64,000 nucleotides of DNA from Pseudosporangium ferrugineum (lineage in GTDB: Bacteria > Actinomycetota > Actinomycetes > Mycobacteriales > Micromonosporaceae): contig NZ_PVZG01000023.1 in assembly GCF_003002065.1 (NCBI RefSeq), forward strand, positions 34,985 through 98,984, in the 5' to 3' direction. Below are positions 1 through 7,684 of this stretch, one piece after another. Numbering within the stretch: position 1 is the stretch's first letter; every line of letters starts with the position of its first letter. A model generated the notes under the pieces. The model made no database searches. It was not told the DNA's origin and saw nothing but the letters and a program-made list of their open reading frames with translations. The position numbers and the translations under genes were made by a program.

Positions 1-47
1 CGTGATGGTACGAGGGCACCCGCCGATCCTAGTCGACCATGTTGCCG

Positions 48-76
48 TTGACACCATTGTTGTCACCGCATACATT
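48..76 (+). promoter_or_regulatory. Promoter of the SDR gene, apparently leaderless
   Basis: A perfect -35 TTGACA (48-53), a 17-nt spacer and a -10 TACATT (71-76) end seven bases before the ATG at 84, so transcription should begin at or next to the start codon. The spacer and flanks carry TGACA-N7-TGTCA (50-66) and GTTG...CAAC around the start codon, dyads of the kind bound by TetR-type repressors. The operator reading is inference. Confidence 0.65.
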
Positions 77-83
77 GTTGACC

Positions 84-926
84 ATGACAACATTCAGCGC
101 CGCGCAGATTCCCGACCTGACCGGACGCACCGCGGTCGTCACCGGGGCGAACAGCGGCCTCGGCCGGGTCACCGCGCGCGAGCTCGCCGCCAGAGGCGCC
201 CGCGTCGTGCTCGCCGTCCGCAGCCTCGACAAGGGCCGGGCCGCGGCCGCGACCATGACCGGCGAGACCGAGGTGCGGCGGCTCGACCTCGCCGACCTTT
301 CGTCGGTACGCCGATTCGCGCGCGACCTCACCGAACCGGTCGACCTGCTCATCAACAACGCCGGCCTGATGGTGCCGCCGTTCGGGCGTACGGTGGACGG
401 GTTCGAAATGCAGTTCGGCACCAACCACCTCGGGCATTTCGCGCTCACCAACCTGCTGCTGCCGCGGATCCGGGGCCGGGTGGTGACCGTGTCGTCGTCC
501 GGGCACCGGGCCGGCACCATCGACTTCGACGACCTGAGCTGGGAGCGGAAGCCCTATCGCGCGTTCCCGGCGTACGCGCAGTCGAAGTTGGCGAATCTGC
601 TCTTCACCGCCGAACTGCAGCGACGCCTGACCGCGGCCGGGTCGCCGGTGCTCGCCACCGCCGCGCATCCCGGGATGGCCGCCACGAACCTGCTCGGACA
701 CCGGGAACCGTCCCTGCTCACCCGCTTCGCCCAGAGCGAGGACGACGGCGCCCTGCCGATCCTGTACGCGGCGGTGGCGGACATGCCGGGCGGCGGCTAC
801 GCGGGGCCGGGCGGATTCCTCCAGGGCCGCGGCGCGCCGAAACTCGTCGGACGCTCCCGGGCCGCCCGCGACGAGACGGTCGCCCGGCGCCTGTGGACGG
901 TCTCGGAGCGGCTGACCGCGGGATAG
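84..926 (+). CDS. SDR-family NAD(P)-dependent oxidoreductase
   Basis: A 280-residue short-chain dehydrogenase/reductase, cytosolic, expected to oxidise or reduce an alcohol/carbonyl pair with NAD(P)(H). Seen in the protein: the Rossmann motif TGANSGLG near residue 20, the INNAG motif near residue 88, a serine-rich VSSSG strand and the catalytic YAQSK (YxxxK). Sequence and length resemble the retinol-dehydrogenase/WW-domain-oxidoreductase-like group of bacterial SDRs, but the substrate cannot be told. The ATG at 84 is preferred over the in-frame ATG at 39 because the earlier one lies upstream of the promoter core (48-76). The next gene follows 54 bp downstream with its own -10-like box. Confidence 0.9.
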   Translation: MTTFSAAQIPDLTGRTAVVTGANSGLGRVTARELAARGARVVLAVRSLDKGRAAAATMTGETEVRRLDLADLSSVRRFARDLTEPVDLLINNAGLMVPPFGRTVDGFEMQFGTNHLGHFALTNLLLPRIRGRVVTVSSSGHRAGTIDFDDLSWERKPYRAFPAYAQSKLANLLFTAELQRRLTAAGSPVLATAAHPGMAATNLLGHREPSLLTRFAQSEDDGALPILYAAVADMPGGGYAGPGGFLQGRGAPKLVGRSRAARDETVARRLWTVSERLTAG

Positions 927-980
927 ATACGGGCCTTTCGCACCTACGGACCGCCGCCCCGGCCCCCTACCGTCCAAGGT

Positions 981-1463
981 GTGTTCATCAGCGACGACAG
1001 ACTGCGAGCCATGTACGCCGGCGGCAAGGCCGACGCCACCGCCCGCCGCTTCGCCCGCCTGTGGGCAGCGGTCTTCGGCGCCGGACTGACCTCCCGGCGC
1101 TGGATCACCCTCGAGGTCCCCGGCCGCACCACCGGCAACACCACCCGCTTCCCCCTCGGCATGACCGCCTGGCAGGGAAACTGGTACCTGGTACCGATGC
1201 TCGGCGGCTCATGCAACTGGGTCCGCAACGTACGCGCCGCCAACGGAAAAGCCGTCATCCGCCACCGCCGCGCCCGCCCCTGCCGCCTCATCGAGATCCC
1301 CGAGCCCGACCGCGCCCCCATCCTGAAAGAATTCGTGACGCAGGTCCCGGGCGCCCGCCCCCACGTCCCCGTCGACCGGCACGCCCCGGTCACCGCCTTC
1401 GCGGCGATCGCGGACCGCTACCCGGCCTTCCGCGTCGAATTCGAGGAAGCCCCCGGCCACTGA
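981..1463 (+). CDS. F420H2-dependent nitroreductase/quinone reductase-like protein
   Basis: A 160-residue protein of the deazaflavin (F420)-dependent nitroreductase family, related to mycobacterial Ddn. These small split-beta-barrel proteins use F420H2 to reduce quinones or nitro compounds. The family signature is visible in the RRWITLEVPGRTTGN stretch (residues about 38-52), followed by the beta strands carrying WYLVPMLGG and NWVRNVRA, which contribute to F420 binding. No signal peptide is seen. The GTG start at 981 lies seven bases after a TACCGT -10-like box (968-973), suggesting a leaderless mRNA. The physiological substrate is unknown. F420 dependence is typical of actinobacteria. Confidence 0.88.
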   Translation: MFISDDRLRAMYAGGKADATARRFARLWAAVFGAGLTSRRWITLEVPGRTTGNTTRFPLGMTAWQGNWYLVPMLGGSCNWVRNVRAANGKAVIRHRRARPCRLIEIPEPDRAPILKEFVTQVPGARPHVPVDRHAPVTAFAAIADRYPAFRVEFEEAPGH

Positions 1464-1631
1464 CGAACGGAAGCGTGCATTCCCCGCCGAACGAAGAACC
1501 GCAGGAACTCGGGATATCGGGCTTAGCGGCGATCAGCAGCCGCCGTGGAATCACCACGAGGCGCTCGTCAACTCCGATGGTGACGCCATCGGGCAGGCGA
1601 CCGGAATGGTCGGCCGTATGCTCGCGAACGA

Positions 1632-2582
1632 TCAGGGGCCGGTCGTGCCGAAGCGTTTGCGGTAGGTGGTCGGGGGCACGCCGAGCCGGCGGAAGAATGC
1701 CCGGCGCAGGGTTTCGTCGCTGCCGAAGCCGCTGGCCCGGGCCGCGGCCGTGACGGAGGCGCCGTCGACCAGGAGGCGTTGGGCGGCCTCGATGCGGGTG
1801 AGTTCCACGAAGCCGGTGGCGGTCATGCCGAGTTCGGTGCGGAACAGCCGGGTGAGGTGGCGCGGCGACACCCCGGCCGCGCGGGCCATCGAGGTCAGCG
1901 TGTGGTCGCCCGCCGGGTCGCGGGTGACGGCGTCGAGGACGGTGCGCAGGGTGCCGGCCCGCGCCGGCGGTACGTCGAGGCGGGTGGAGAACTGTGATTG
2001 ACCGCCGGGGCGCTGCATGAAGACGACGAGGGTGCGGGCCACGTCGCGGGCGAGGTGCGGGCCGTGGTCGAGTTCCACCAGGGCGAGCGCGAGGTCGATG
2101 CCGGCGCTGACGCCGGCCGAGGTGAACACCGTGCCGGCCCGGACGAAGAGGGCGTCCGGGGTGACCGAGACCGCCGGATGCCGGCGCCGCAGCACCTCGG
2201 CGTAGCGCCAGTGGGTCGTCGCCGCGCGGCCGTCGAGCAGGCCCGCCCCGGCCAGCAGGAAGCTTCCGGTGCAGATGGCGGCCGTCCGTCCCGCCGCCGC
2301 GCCGAGCCGGGCCACGGTGGCGATCAGGGCCGGGTCGAGGAGGGGAGGTCCGTCGGCGCCGGGCACGAGGAGGGTGTCGAAGCGTTGCCCGGCGGCGGCC
2401 TCGTCGACGGCCATTCTCACCCCGCTGGACGTACGCACCCAGCCCCGTTCCGGCCCCACGACCGTGATCGCGTACCGCCCCCGGCCGGCGTCGGCCTCGT
2501 GCAGCACCTCGACCGGGCCGGCCGCGTCGAGCAGCGTCATCCCGTCGTACGCCAGCAGCCCCACCCGGTGCACCGGCGCCAC
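1632..2582 (-). CDS. GlxA-type transcriptional regulator (DJ-1/PfpI + AraC HTH)
   Basis: A 316-residue cytosolic regulator. The N-terminal half (about 5-185) is a DJ-1/PfpI (class I glutamine amidotransferase-like) domain, with the nucleophile-elbow-like ICTGSF motif near residue 105. The C-terminal half (about 210-310) carries two AraC-type helix-turn-helix segments (ARAAGVSPRHLTRLF and AARASGFGSDETLRRAF). Family members sense small metabolites and usually activate a neighbouring gene. The gene is divergent from the nitrilase-family gene at 2660, and a 12-bp perfect palindrome lies between them. The GTG start at 2582 is preceded by a GGGAGGT-like Shine-Dalgarno. A second, paralogous GlxA regulator lies at 18497-19492. 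Confidence 0.93.
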   Translation of the reverse strand: MAPVHRVGLLAYDGMTLLDAAGPVEVLHEADAGRGRYAITVVGPERGWVRTSSGVRMAVDEAAAGQRFDTLLVPGADGPPLLDPALIATVARLGAAAGRTAAICTGSFLLAGAGLLDGRAATTHWRYAEVLRRRHPAVSVTPDALFVRAGTVFTSAGVSAGIDLALALVELDHGPHLARDVARTLVVFMQRPGGQSQFSTRLDVPPARAGTLRTVLDAVTRDPAGDHTLTSMARAAGVSPRHLTRLFRTELGMTATGFVELTRIEAAQRLLVDGASVTAAARASGFGSDETLRRAFFRRLGVPPTTYRKRFGTTGP

Positions 2583-2611
2583 CTCCCGATGTCCCGATCC
2601 GAGGGTTTTCC

Positions 2612-2623
2612 GTCCGTACGGAC
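2612..2623. promoter_or_regulatory. Palindrome in the GlxA/nitrilase divergent promoter
   Basis: GTCCGTACGGAC is a perfect 12-bp palindrome 30 bp upstream of the GlxA start and 36 bp upstream of the amidohydrolase start. Its central position in a 77-bp divergent intergenic region makes it a candidate operator. No binding protein can be assigned from sequence alone. Confidence 0.4.
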
Positions 2624-2659
2624 ATTCTTCCCGGCCGCGACCGCCGCCAGGCTCATCCC

Positions 2660-3472
2660 ATGAGAATCACCGTCTGCCAGCTCGACAACCGCCCCGGGCA
2701 CCGCGACGACGCCCTGGCGGCGCTCGCCGATCACGTCGCCGGCGCCGGCTCCGAGCTCGTCGTCCTGCCCGAGCTGCCCTTCTCCGACTGGCTGGCCGCC
2801 GACGCCGCCGTCGACCCGGCGCGCTGGCAGAGCAGCGTCGAGGAGCACGACGCCGCGGTCGAGCGCCTGGGCCGCCTGGGCGCCGCCGCGGTGATCGCGT
2901 CCCGGCCGATCGTCGGGAGCACCGGCAGCCGCCGGAACCAGGCCTTCGTGTGGACTCCGGCGGCGGGCGCGACCGGCATCCGCGAGAAGCACTATCTGCC
3001 CGACGAACCCGGCTTCTGGGAGGCGACCTGGTACGACCCCGGCGACCTGTCCTTCGACCTCTGCCACGCCGGGGAGGCGCGGGCCGGCGTACAGCTGTGC
3101 ACCGAGCTCTGGTTCCTGGAATGGGCCCGGCACTACGGGCGCGAAGGAGCGGAGGTGCTGTGCCTGCCCCGTGCCACCCCCTACGAGTCGCTCGACAAGT
3201 GGCTGGCCGGCGGGCGCACGGCGGCCGTCTGCTCGGGGGCGTATTCGGTCTCGTCCAACCAGTGGTCGCCGGGCGGTTCGGGGCTCGACTGCGGCGGGCT
3301 CGGCTGGGTGATCGACCCCGACGGCACGGTGCTGGCGACGACGGGGCCGGACGAGCCGTTCGTCACGGTGGACGCGGACCTGACCGTGGCCCGGACGGCC
3401 AAGACCACCTACCCCCGCTACGTCCGTGAACAGCCGGAGCGGGGCAGCGCGGAGGAGCCTTTCCGTCCATAA
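2660..3472 (+). CDS. Carbon-nitrogen hydrolase (nitrilase superfamily)
   Basis: A 270-residue cytosolic amidohydrolase of the nitrilase superfamily, which cleaves a non-peptide C-N bond. The Glu-Lys-Cys triad is readable: E38 in LPELPF, K110 in REKHYLP and the nucleophile C147 in VQLCTELWF. Length agrees with the aliphatic amidase/omega-amidase/carbamoylputrescine-hydrolase branches, but the substrate cannot be chosen between them. The gene is divergent from the GlxA-type regulator at 1632-2582, which probably controls it. The stop codon is seven bases from the next ATG (3479), so transcription may continue into the exported-protein pair. The ATG at 2660 begins directly with the beta strand MRITVCQL typical of the family. 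Confidence 0.93.
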   Translation: MRITVCQLDNRPGHRDDALAALADHVAGAGSELVVLPELPFSDWLAADAAVDPARWQSSVEEHDAAVERLGRLGAAAVIASRPIVGSTGSRRNQAFVWTPAAGATGIREKHYLPDEPGFWEATWYDPGDLSFDLCHAGEARAGVQLCTELWFLEWARHYGREGAEVLCLPRATPYESLDKWLAGGRTAAVCSGAYSVSSNQWSPGGSGLDCGGLGWVIDPDGTVLATTGPDEPFVTVDADLTVARTAKTTYPRYVREQPERGSAEEPFRP

Positions 3473-3478
3473 TGGCGC

Positions 3479-4339
3479 ATGCCCAGACTCCGGAAGAAGC
3501 AGCGTGCGGCGGTCGAGCCCGCGGCCGGACAGCGCCGTCGCTTCCTGCCCGGGGTGGCCGCGCTGGTCGGGGCGAGCGGGTTGCTGGCCACCGTCACCGG
3601 GCTGGTGGTCACCCGAGGGTTCGATCCGATCGCCGACCAGGCCAAGGACGTGGTCGGGGCGAGCCCACTGGTCGTGTACGACGACGCCGGCGACCCGGAG
3701 ACGTTGGACGGCACCGCGTTCGCGTTCGATCACGTGCTGCCGGCGGCCGTGCTCAGCGGGCCCTCCGGCTCGGGCGCCGTGTCCGGCCGGCTGATCCGCG
3801 AGGGCGCCGTCCGGGTGGCGCGCGGCGCGACCGCGATCACGATCGAGAACGCCCGCAAGGAGACCGCGCTGATCACCTCGATCCGGGCCGAGGTGCGCAA
3901 GCGTACGCCGGCGCCCTCGGCGGCCCTGGTCGTCATGGGACCGTCCGGCGGTCTCGCCGAGGGCCCGATCGAGCTGCACTTCGACCTCGACGGCGTGGAC
4001 CTCGACGCCCGTACGCTCGACAAGCGGGGCAAGCCGGCCGGGAAATTCCTCGACGCGCACGGCGTGGAGCTGGCCGCCGGCGAGAAGCTGCGGTTCAACC
4101 TGGTGGGTCACGCGGCGAAGGACTCCGTCGAGTGGCTGGTGAAGGTCGGTTACGTGGTCAACGGCAAGGCCCGCACCCTCGACCTGGATCCGAAGCGCCG
4201 GCCCATGCGCGTCACGGGCGCCAGCGCCTCGTATCGGGAGGCGTTCATCTGGGATGCGGCAGGACTGACCCGGGAGCCGCTCAAGAAGGTCTGCCCCACC
4301 GACTGCCGGCGTCAGCCGTTCGCCGAGACGCCGCGATGA
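3479..4339 (+). CDS. Membrane-anchored exported protein, function unknown
   Basis: A 286-residue protein not recognised as a named family. A basic N-terminus (MPRLRKKQR) is followed by one hydrophobic segment (residues about 24-46), predicting a type II membrane anchor or uncleaved signal with the rest outside. The C-terminal half has a beta-rich look and contains a VNGKARTL strand and two cysteines near the end (CPTDC). The stop overlaps the start of the next gene by four bases (ATGA). The next protein has the same anchor-plus-beta-domain plan and a matching VNGRARHL segment, so the two look like a diverged tandem duplication. CATAAT (3468-3473) lies five bases before the ATG and could be a leaderless -10. 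Confidence 0.72.
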   Translation: MPRLRKKQRAAVEPAAGQRRRFLPGVAALVGASGLLATVTGLVVTRGFDPIADQAKDVVGASPLVVYDDAGDPETLDGTAFAFDHVLPAAVLSGPSGSGAVSGRLIREGAVRVARGATAITIENARKETALITSIRAEVRKRTPAPSAALVVMGPSGGLAEGPIELHFDLDGVDLDARTLDKRGKPAGKFLDAHGVELAAGEKLRFNLVGHAAKDSVEWLVKVGYVVNGKARTLDLDPKRRPMRVTGASASYREAFIWDAAGLTREPLKKVCPTDCRRQPFAETPR

Positions 4340-5133
4340 GCCCGGCGGTCCTGCGGCGGGTGGCGCTGGCCGCCGCGATTCTTCTCGTGCCGTCGGTGGT
4401 GGTCGGCGTCGTGGCGGCCCGGCGCTCGGCGCCCGCCGGGACCGCGCCGCAGCCGTCCGCATCCCGCCCCGAGGAGCCCGTGACGCTGACCGCCGCGCTC
4501 GAGCCGTACCAGATCGTGGTCTTTCCGGGGAAGCTGGATCCGTCGGCGGCGCCGCCCGCCGACTCCTGCCGGTCCGCCATGGCCGCGATGCGCGGCCTCG
4601 GCGGCGTTCCCGCGATCGTCGGCCGGCTGGCCGTGGCGTTCCGGGCCGCCCGGACCGTCCAGCTGAGCGTCGACAAGGTCTCGATCGTCACCGTACGCCG
4701 GGAGCACACCCCCCTCTCGGCCGTGGCCTCCTGCGCCACGCCGGACGGCCCGGCTCCCTGGGAGCCCACCTTCAACGAGCCCTTCCCGTTCGGGACCGGC
4801 GAGCTGACCTACAGCACGCCGGTGGTGCGGCTCGCCGACCAGTCGGCGCCGTCGGTGGCGCCGATCGTGATGGACAAGCCGGTCGGCGAGGGAACGTTCG
4901 ACCTGCGGGCCGGCACGACCGCCACCATCCCCGTCTACGTGCTGTCGGCGGGTGGCCCCACCTTCCGGACCGGCTTCCAGGTGGAGGTCGACCTCACCGT
5001 CAACGGGCGGGCCCGGCACCTGGTCGTCACCGACGCGGGCGCGCCGTTCTGGTTCTACGAGGCGAACTTCCGCCAGGGCGACGGCCCGATCCTGCAGTGG
5101 ATCAGCGCCACGAAGAGCTGGCGGACCCGCTGA
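4336..5133 (+). CDS. Exported protein, partner/paralogue of the preceding gene
   Basis: A 265-residue protein starting at the ATG that overlaps the upstream stop (ATGA), hence translationally coupled. Residues about 8-27 form a hydrophobic export signal or anchor, followed by a short Pro/Ser/Ala linker and a soluble extracellular domain with a cysteine pair (near 76 and 135). The late segment FQVEVDLTVNGRARHLVV parallels the VKVGYVVNGKARTL region of the upstream protein, which suggests a shared beta-sandwich-like fold. No enzyme motif is seen. The convergent gene at 5138 begins only a few bases beyond the stop, with no obvious terminator between. Function unknown. Confidence 0.72.
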   Translation: MSPAVLRRVALAAAILLVPSVVVGVVAARRSAPAGTAPQPSASRPEEPVTLTAALEPYQIVVFPGKLDPSAAPPADSCRSAMAAMRGLGGVPAIVGRLAVAFRAARTVQLSVDKVSIVTVRREHTPLSAVASCATPDGPAPWEPTFNEPFPFGTGELTYSTPVVRLADQSAPSVAPIVMDKPVGEGTFDLRAGTTATIPVYVLSAGGPTFRTGFQVEVDLTVNGRARHLVVTDAGAPFWFYEANFRQGDGPILQWISATKSWRTR

Positions 5134-5137
5134 ACCG

Positions 5138-5905
5138 TCAGTGGGCGTACGTCTCGTACTCGCCGACCCGGGGCGTGCCGGCCGCGTCCAGGACGATGAA
5201 GGTGATCTTCCGGAGGGTGACCCGCCCGAACGTGATGGTTCCCGCGCCGTTGCCGGAGGCGAGGATCGCGCCGTTGTCGTGGTTCCGGAGCCGCCAGGAG
5301 CCGATGCGGCCGCCGCCGGGGGCCTCGCGGATGCGGATCCGCGACAGGGTCACCGGCGAGGTCCACTTGACCGAGATCTCGCCGGTCGTGCCGATCGGGG
5401 ACCAGAAGGTGCCCATGTTCCCGTCCCGCACGTCCTTGAAGCTGCGGCCGTACGCCTTGCTCGACCCGTCCGCTCCCCCGTCGTAGCGCAGGCTGAGGTT
5501 GGGCCCGGACGGCGGCGGGGGCGTGTACGTCGGGGGCACGTAAGGCGGAGGCACGTACGGCGGGGGCGTGGTGGGCCGGTGCGTCGCGGGCAGCCGGGTG
5601 ACAGCCACGCTCGTGCTGGCGGGTCCCGTCGGCCCGGCGCCGCCCGGGGCGCTGCCCGTGGGGGCGTCGCCGGCCGGGGGCGTGCTCGTCGGCAGGATCG
5701 GCACGATGCCCGGCCCGCCCGGCACCGACGGGAAGATCGGCGGTGCGGCGGCCGACGGCGGCTCCCAGGGCACGGGATAGGCCAGCACCTGCTCAGGCTC
5801 GTCCGGCTGCAACGCCATCGCGGTGGCGGCGAGCAGCACGACGCTGCCGAGGGCGGCACCGATCAGCGTCCATCGGGCCCGTGCGGAGGCGTACCAGATC
5901 GTCAC
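5138..5905 (-). CDS. Proline-rich exported protein with discoidin-like C-terminal domain
   Basis: About 255 residues: a short cytoplasmic N-terminus, one membrane segment (WTLIGAALGSVVLLAATAM), a long Pro/Ala/Gly/Thr-rich linker including repeated YVPPPYVPP-type runs, and a C-terminal domain of about 115 residues. That domain (RDGNMGTFWSP, GEISVKWTSPVTLSRIRIRE, GSWRLRNHDNG) resembles F5/8-type-C/discoidin carbohydrate-binding modules. It probably binds cell-surface or extracellular glycans. The GTG at 5905 is chosen because a TACGCT box lies eight bases upstream. An in-frame ATG at 5956 would add 17 residues and overlaps a palindrome. Confidence 0.7.
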   Translation of the reverse strand: MTIWYASARARWTLIGAALGSVVLLAATAMALQPDEPEQVLAYPVPWEPPSAAAPPIFPSVPGGPGIVPILPTSTPPAGDAPTGSAPGGAGPTGPASTSVAVTRLPATHRPTTPPPYVPPPYVPPTYTPPPPSGPNLSLRYDGGADGSSKAYGRSFKDVRDGNMGTFWSPIGTTGEISVKWTSPVTLSRIRIREAPGGGRIGSWRLRNHDNGAILASGNGAGTITFGRVTLRKITFIVLDAAGTPRVGEYETYAH

Positions 5906-5953
5906 GGGGAGCAAGCGTATCGGCGACGATCGCCGCGCGGCAGTAGGAGAACC

Positions 5954-5968
5954 CATTGAAGTTCAATG
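5954..5968. promoter_or_regulatory. 15-bp palindrome upstream of the discoidin-like protein gene
   Basis: CATTGAAGTTCAATG has two perfect 7-bp arms around one central base and is conspicuously AT-rich for this genome. It lies 49 bp upstream of the preferred GTG start and overlaps the alternative ATG, a position suited to a repressor operator. Confidence 0.45.
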
Positions 5969-6021
5969 ATTTCTGTGCAGTGGGCCGACCTTGAATGTCC
6001 ACAAGGGACGACATGGGAAAC

Positions 6022-6061
6022 CCCGGTGCCCACTCCGCCGATCGGTGGGGTGGGCACCGGG
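6022..6061 (-). terminator. Hairpin downstream of the MFS gene
   Basis: Two 18-base arms (6022-6039 and 6044-6061) pair around a GATC loop with two imperfect positions. The structure begins 14 bp after the MFS stop codon on the minus strand and is followed on that strand by a short T run (GTTTCCC). Likely a Rho-independent-type terminator. Confidence 0.6.
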
Positions 6062-6074
6062 CCGCGGCCGGGCG

Positions 6075-7622
6075 TCAGCTTCCGACGAGGGCGGACTCCG
6101 GCTCCGGTACGGCGGCCCGCGGCTTGCGGAAGGCCACCAGGATCAGGATGCCGCCGAGGAGGACCGCGACGGCGGCCCAGAACGCCGTCTCGTGCATCGC
6201 CGAGATGAAGGCGTCGTTGGCGGCGTCCGCGAGGTCCGGGCGGCGCAGGGCGTCCGCCACCGCCCGGGTGTGCTCGGCCGACGGGGACGCGGCGTCGCGC
6301 GCGGCCTCCGGGAACGAGGCGAGCGCCGGCGCGATCCCGTCCCGGTACGCCGAGGTGAGCACCGTGCCGAGCAGGGCGATGCCGAGCACACTGCCGACCT
6401 GGCGGACGGTGTTGTTGATGGCCGAGCCCGCGCCCATCCGGTCCGGCGGCAGCACGGCGATGACGGCGGTCACGGCCGGCGCGATGGAGCAGCCCATCGC
6501 CACGCCGTTGACCAGGCCGATCGCGCAGAAGATCAGCAGCGAGGTGTGCAGACCGAAGGTGAGGTTGCTGAGGAACGTCGCCGCCACCACGAGCAGGCCG
6601 ATCCCGCTGACCGGCCCCACGCCGTAGCGCCGGGCCAGGCCGGCGCCGAGCCCCGAGCCGAACGCCACCCCCACCGCGCCGGGCAGGAAGGTCAGGCCGG
6701 TCTCGAGCGCGGTCATGCCGCGGGCGCCCTGCAGATAGAAGTTGCCGAAGAACATCTGGCCGGTCATGCCGAAGAAGAGCGCGGCCATGGCGGCGTTCCC
6801 GGCGCTGAACCGGCGGTTACGGAACAGCCGCGGGTCGAACGACGGGTTGCGCGAACGCCACTCCATGACGATGAACCCGGCCAGCAGCGCCAGGCCGGCG
6901 AGCACGGGTCCCCAGACGCGCGGGGTGCCCCAGCCGTTGTCCTGGCCGGCCTCGATCAGCCCGTACGTGAGCGCGGCCAGCCCGGCGGTGGAGAGCACCA
7001 GCCCGGCGGGGTCGGGCCGGCGGCGCTGCTCCTGCCGCGGATTCGGTACGAACAGGGCGATCCCGATCAGCGCGAGGGCGACCACCGGCAGGTTGACGAG
7101 GAACACCGAGCCCCACCAGAAGTGGTCGACCAGGACCCCGCCGATCAGCGGGCCGAGGGCGACCCCGACGCCGCTGGAGGCGGACCAGGCGGCGATCGCC
7201 CCGGCCCGGCGCTCGGGCGTGAAGGTGACGCCGATGATCGCCATCGAGGTCGGCATCATCAGCGCGCCGCCCAGGCCCATGAGGCCCCGGGCGAAGATCA
7301 GGCTGGTGGCGTTGCCGGCCCAGGCGGCCCAGATCGAGGCGGCGCCGAAGCAGAGGATGCCGATCACGAGGATCGTGCGGTGGCCGTACCGGTCGCCGAG
7401 GGCGCCCGCGGCGAAGAGCGCGGTGGCGAACAGCAGCGAGTAGGCGCCCACGGCCCACTGGAGTTCGCCCGGGGTGGCGTTGAGGCCGCCGACCGGATCG
7501 GCGAGGCGTTCGAGGGCGATGCCCAGGATCGTCGTGTCGATCCAGATGAGGACGGCGGCGAAGACGAGCACGGACAGCACGCGGCGCTGCCGTACCCTGG
7601 TTGACAGGTCCCTGACGGTCAT
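6075..7622 (-). CDS. MFS multidrug exporter, DHA2/EmrB-QacA type (14 TM)
   Basis: A 515-residue inner-membrane drug:proton antiporter of the major facilitator superfamily. About fourteen hydrophobic segments are visible. Motif A (GALGDRYGHRTILV) lies between TM2 and TM3, and motif C (SASSGVGVALGPLIGG) lies in TM5, both hallmarks of proton-driven exporters. The ATG at 7622 is preferred to the GTG at 7631 because a minus-strand promoter (TTGACA at 7659-7654, 18-nt spacer, GATAGT at 7635-7630) ends seven bases before it, implying a leaderless mRNA. The gene is divergent from a MarR regulator. A palindrome covers the -35 region of both genes, and a second imperfect copy lies within the first codons of this gene. 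Confidence 0.94.
   Translation of the reverse strand: MTVRDLSTRVRQRRVLSVLVFAAVLIWIDTTILGIALERLADPVGGLNATPGELQWAVGAYSLLFATALFAAGALGDRYGHRTILVIGILCFGAASIWAAWAGNATSLIFARGLMGLGGALMMPTSMAIIGVTFTPERRAGAIAAWSASSGVGVALGPLIGGVLVDHFWWGSVFLVNLPVVALALIGIALFVPNPRQEQRRRPDPAGLVLSTAGLAALTYGLIEAGQDNGWGTPRVWGPVLAGLALLAGFIVMEWRSRNPSFDPRLFRNRRFSAGNAAMAALFFGMTGQMFFGNFYLQGARGMTALETGLTFLPGAVGVAFGSGLGAGLARRYGVGPVSGIGLLVVAATFLSNLTFGLHTSLLIFCAIGLVNGVAMGCSIAPAVTAVIAVLPPDRMGAGSAINNTVRQVGSVLGIALLGTVLTSAYRDGIAPALASFPEAARDAASPSAEHTRAVADALRRPDLADAANDAFISAMHETAFWAAVAVLLGGILILVAFRKPRAAVPEPESALVGS
7602..7617. promoter_or_regulatory. Second, imperfect MarR operator inside the MFS N-terminal codons
   Basis: TGACAGG-TC-CCTGACG repeats the upstream operator with two changes in the right arm. 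Its centre is 41 bp (about four helical turns) from that of the 7643-7658 site, so two dimers would sit on the same DNA face. Binding is inferred. Confidence 0.5.
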
Positions 7623-7642
7623 GCGGCCCACTATCCGTCAAA

Positions 7643-7658
7643 TGACAGGTTCCTGTCA
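7643..7658. promoter_or_regulatory. MarR operator between the exporter and marR
   Basis: TGACAGG-TT-CCTGTCA is a 16-bp dyad with perfect 7-bp arms, typical in size and symmetry for MarR dimers. It overlaps the minus-strand -35 TTGACA of the MFS gene and the expected -35 position of marR, so one bound dimer would silence both genes. Confidence 0.75.
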
Positions 7659-7684
7659 ATCGTGGCCGCGTGCACAATGGTGAA

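Noticed and set aside
2..1753. A 583-codon open frame over the SDR and nitroreductase genes
   Set aside because: Arg/Pro/Gly-rich shadow frame of high-GC DNA. The overlapping frames encode clear conserved families.
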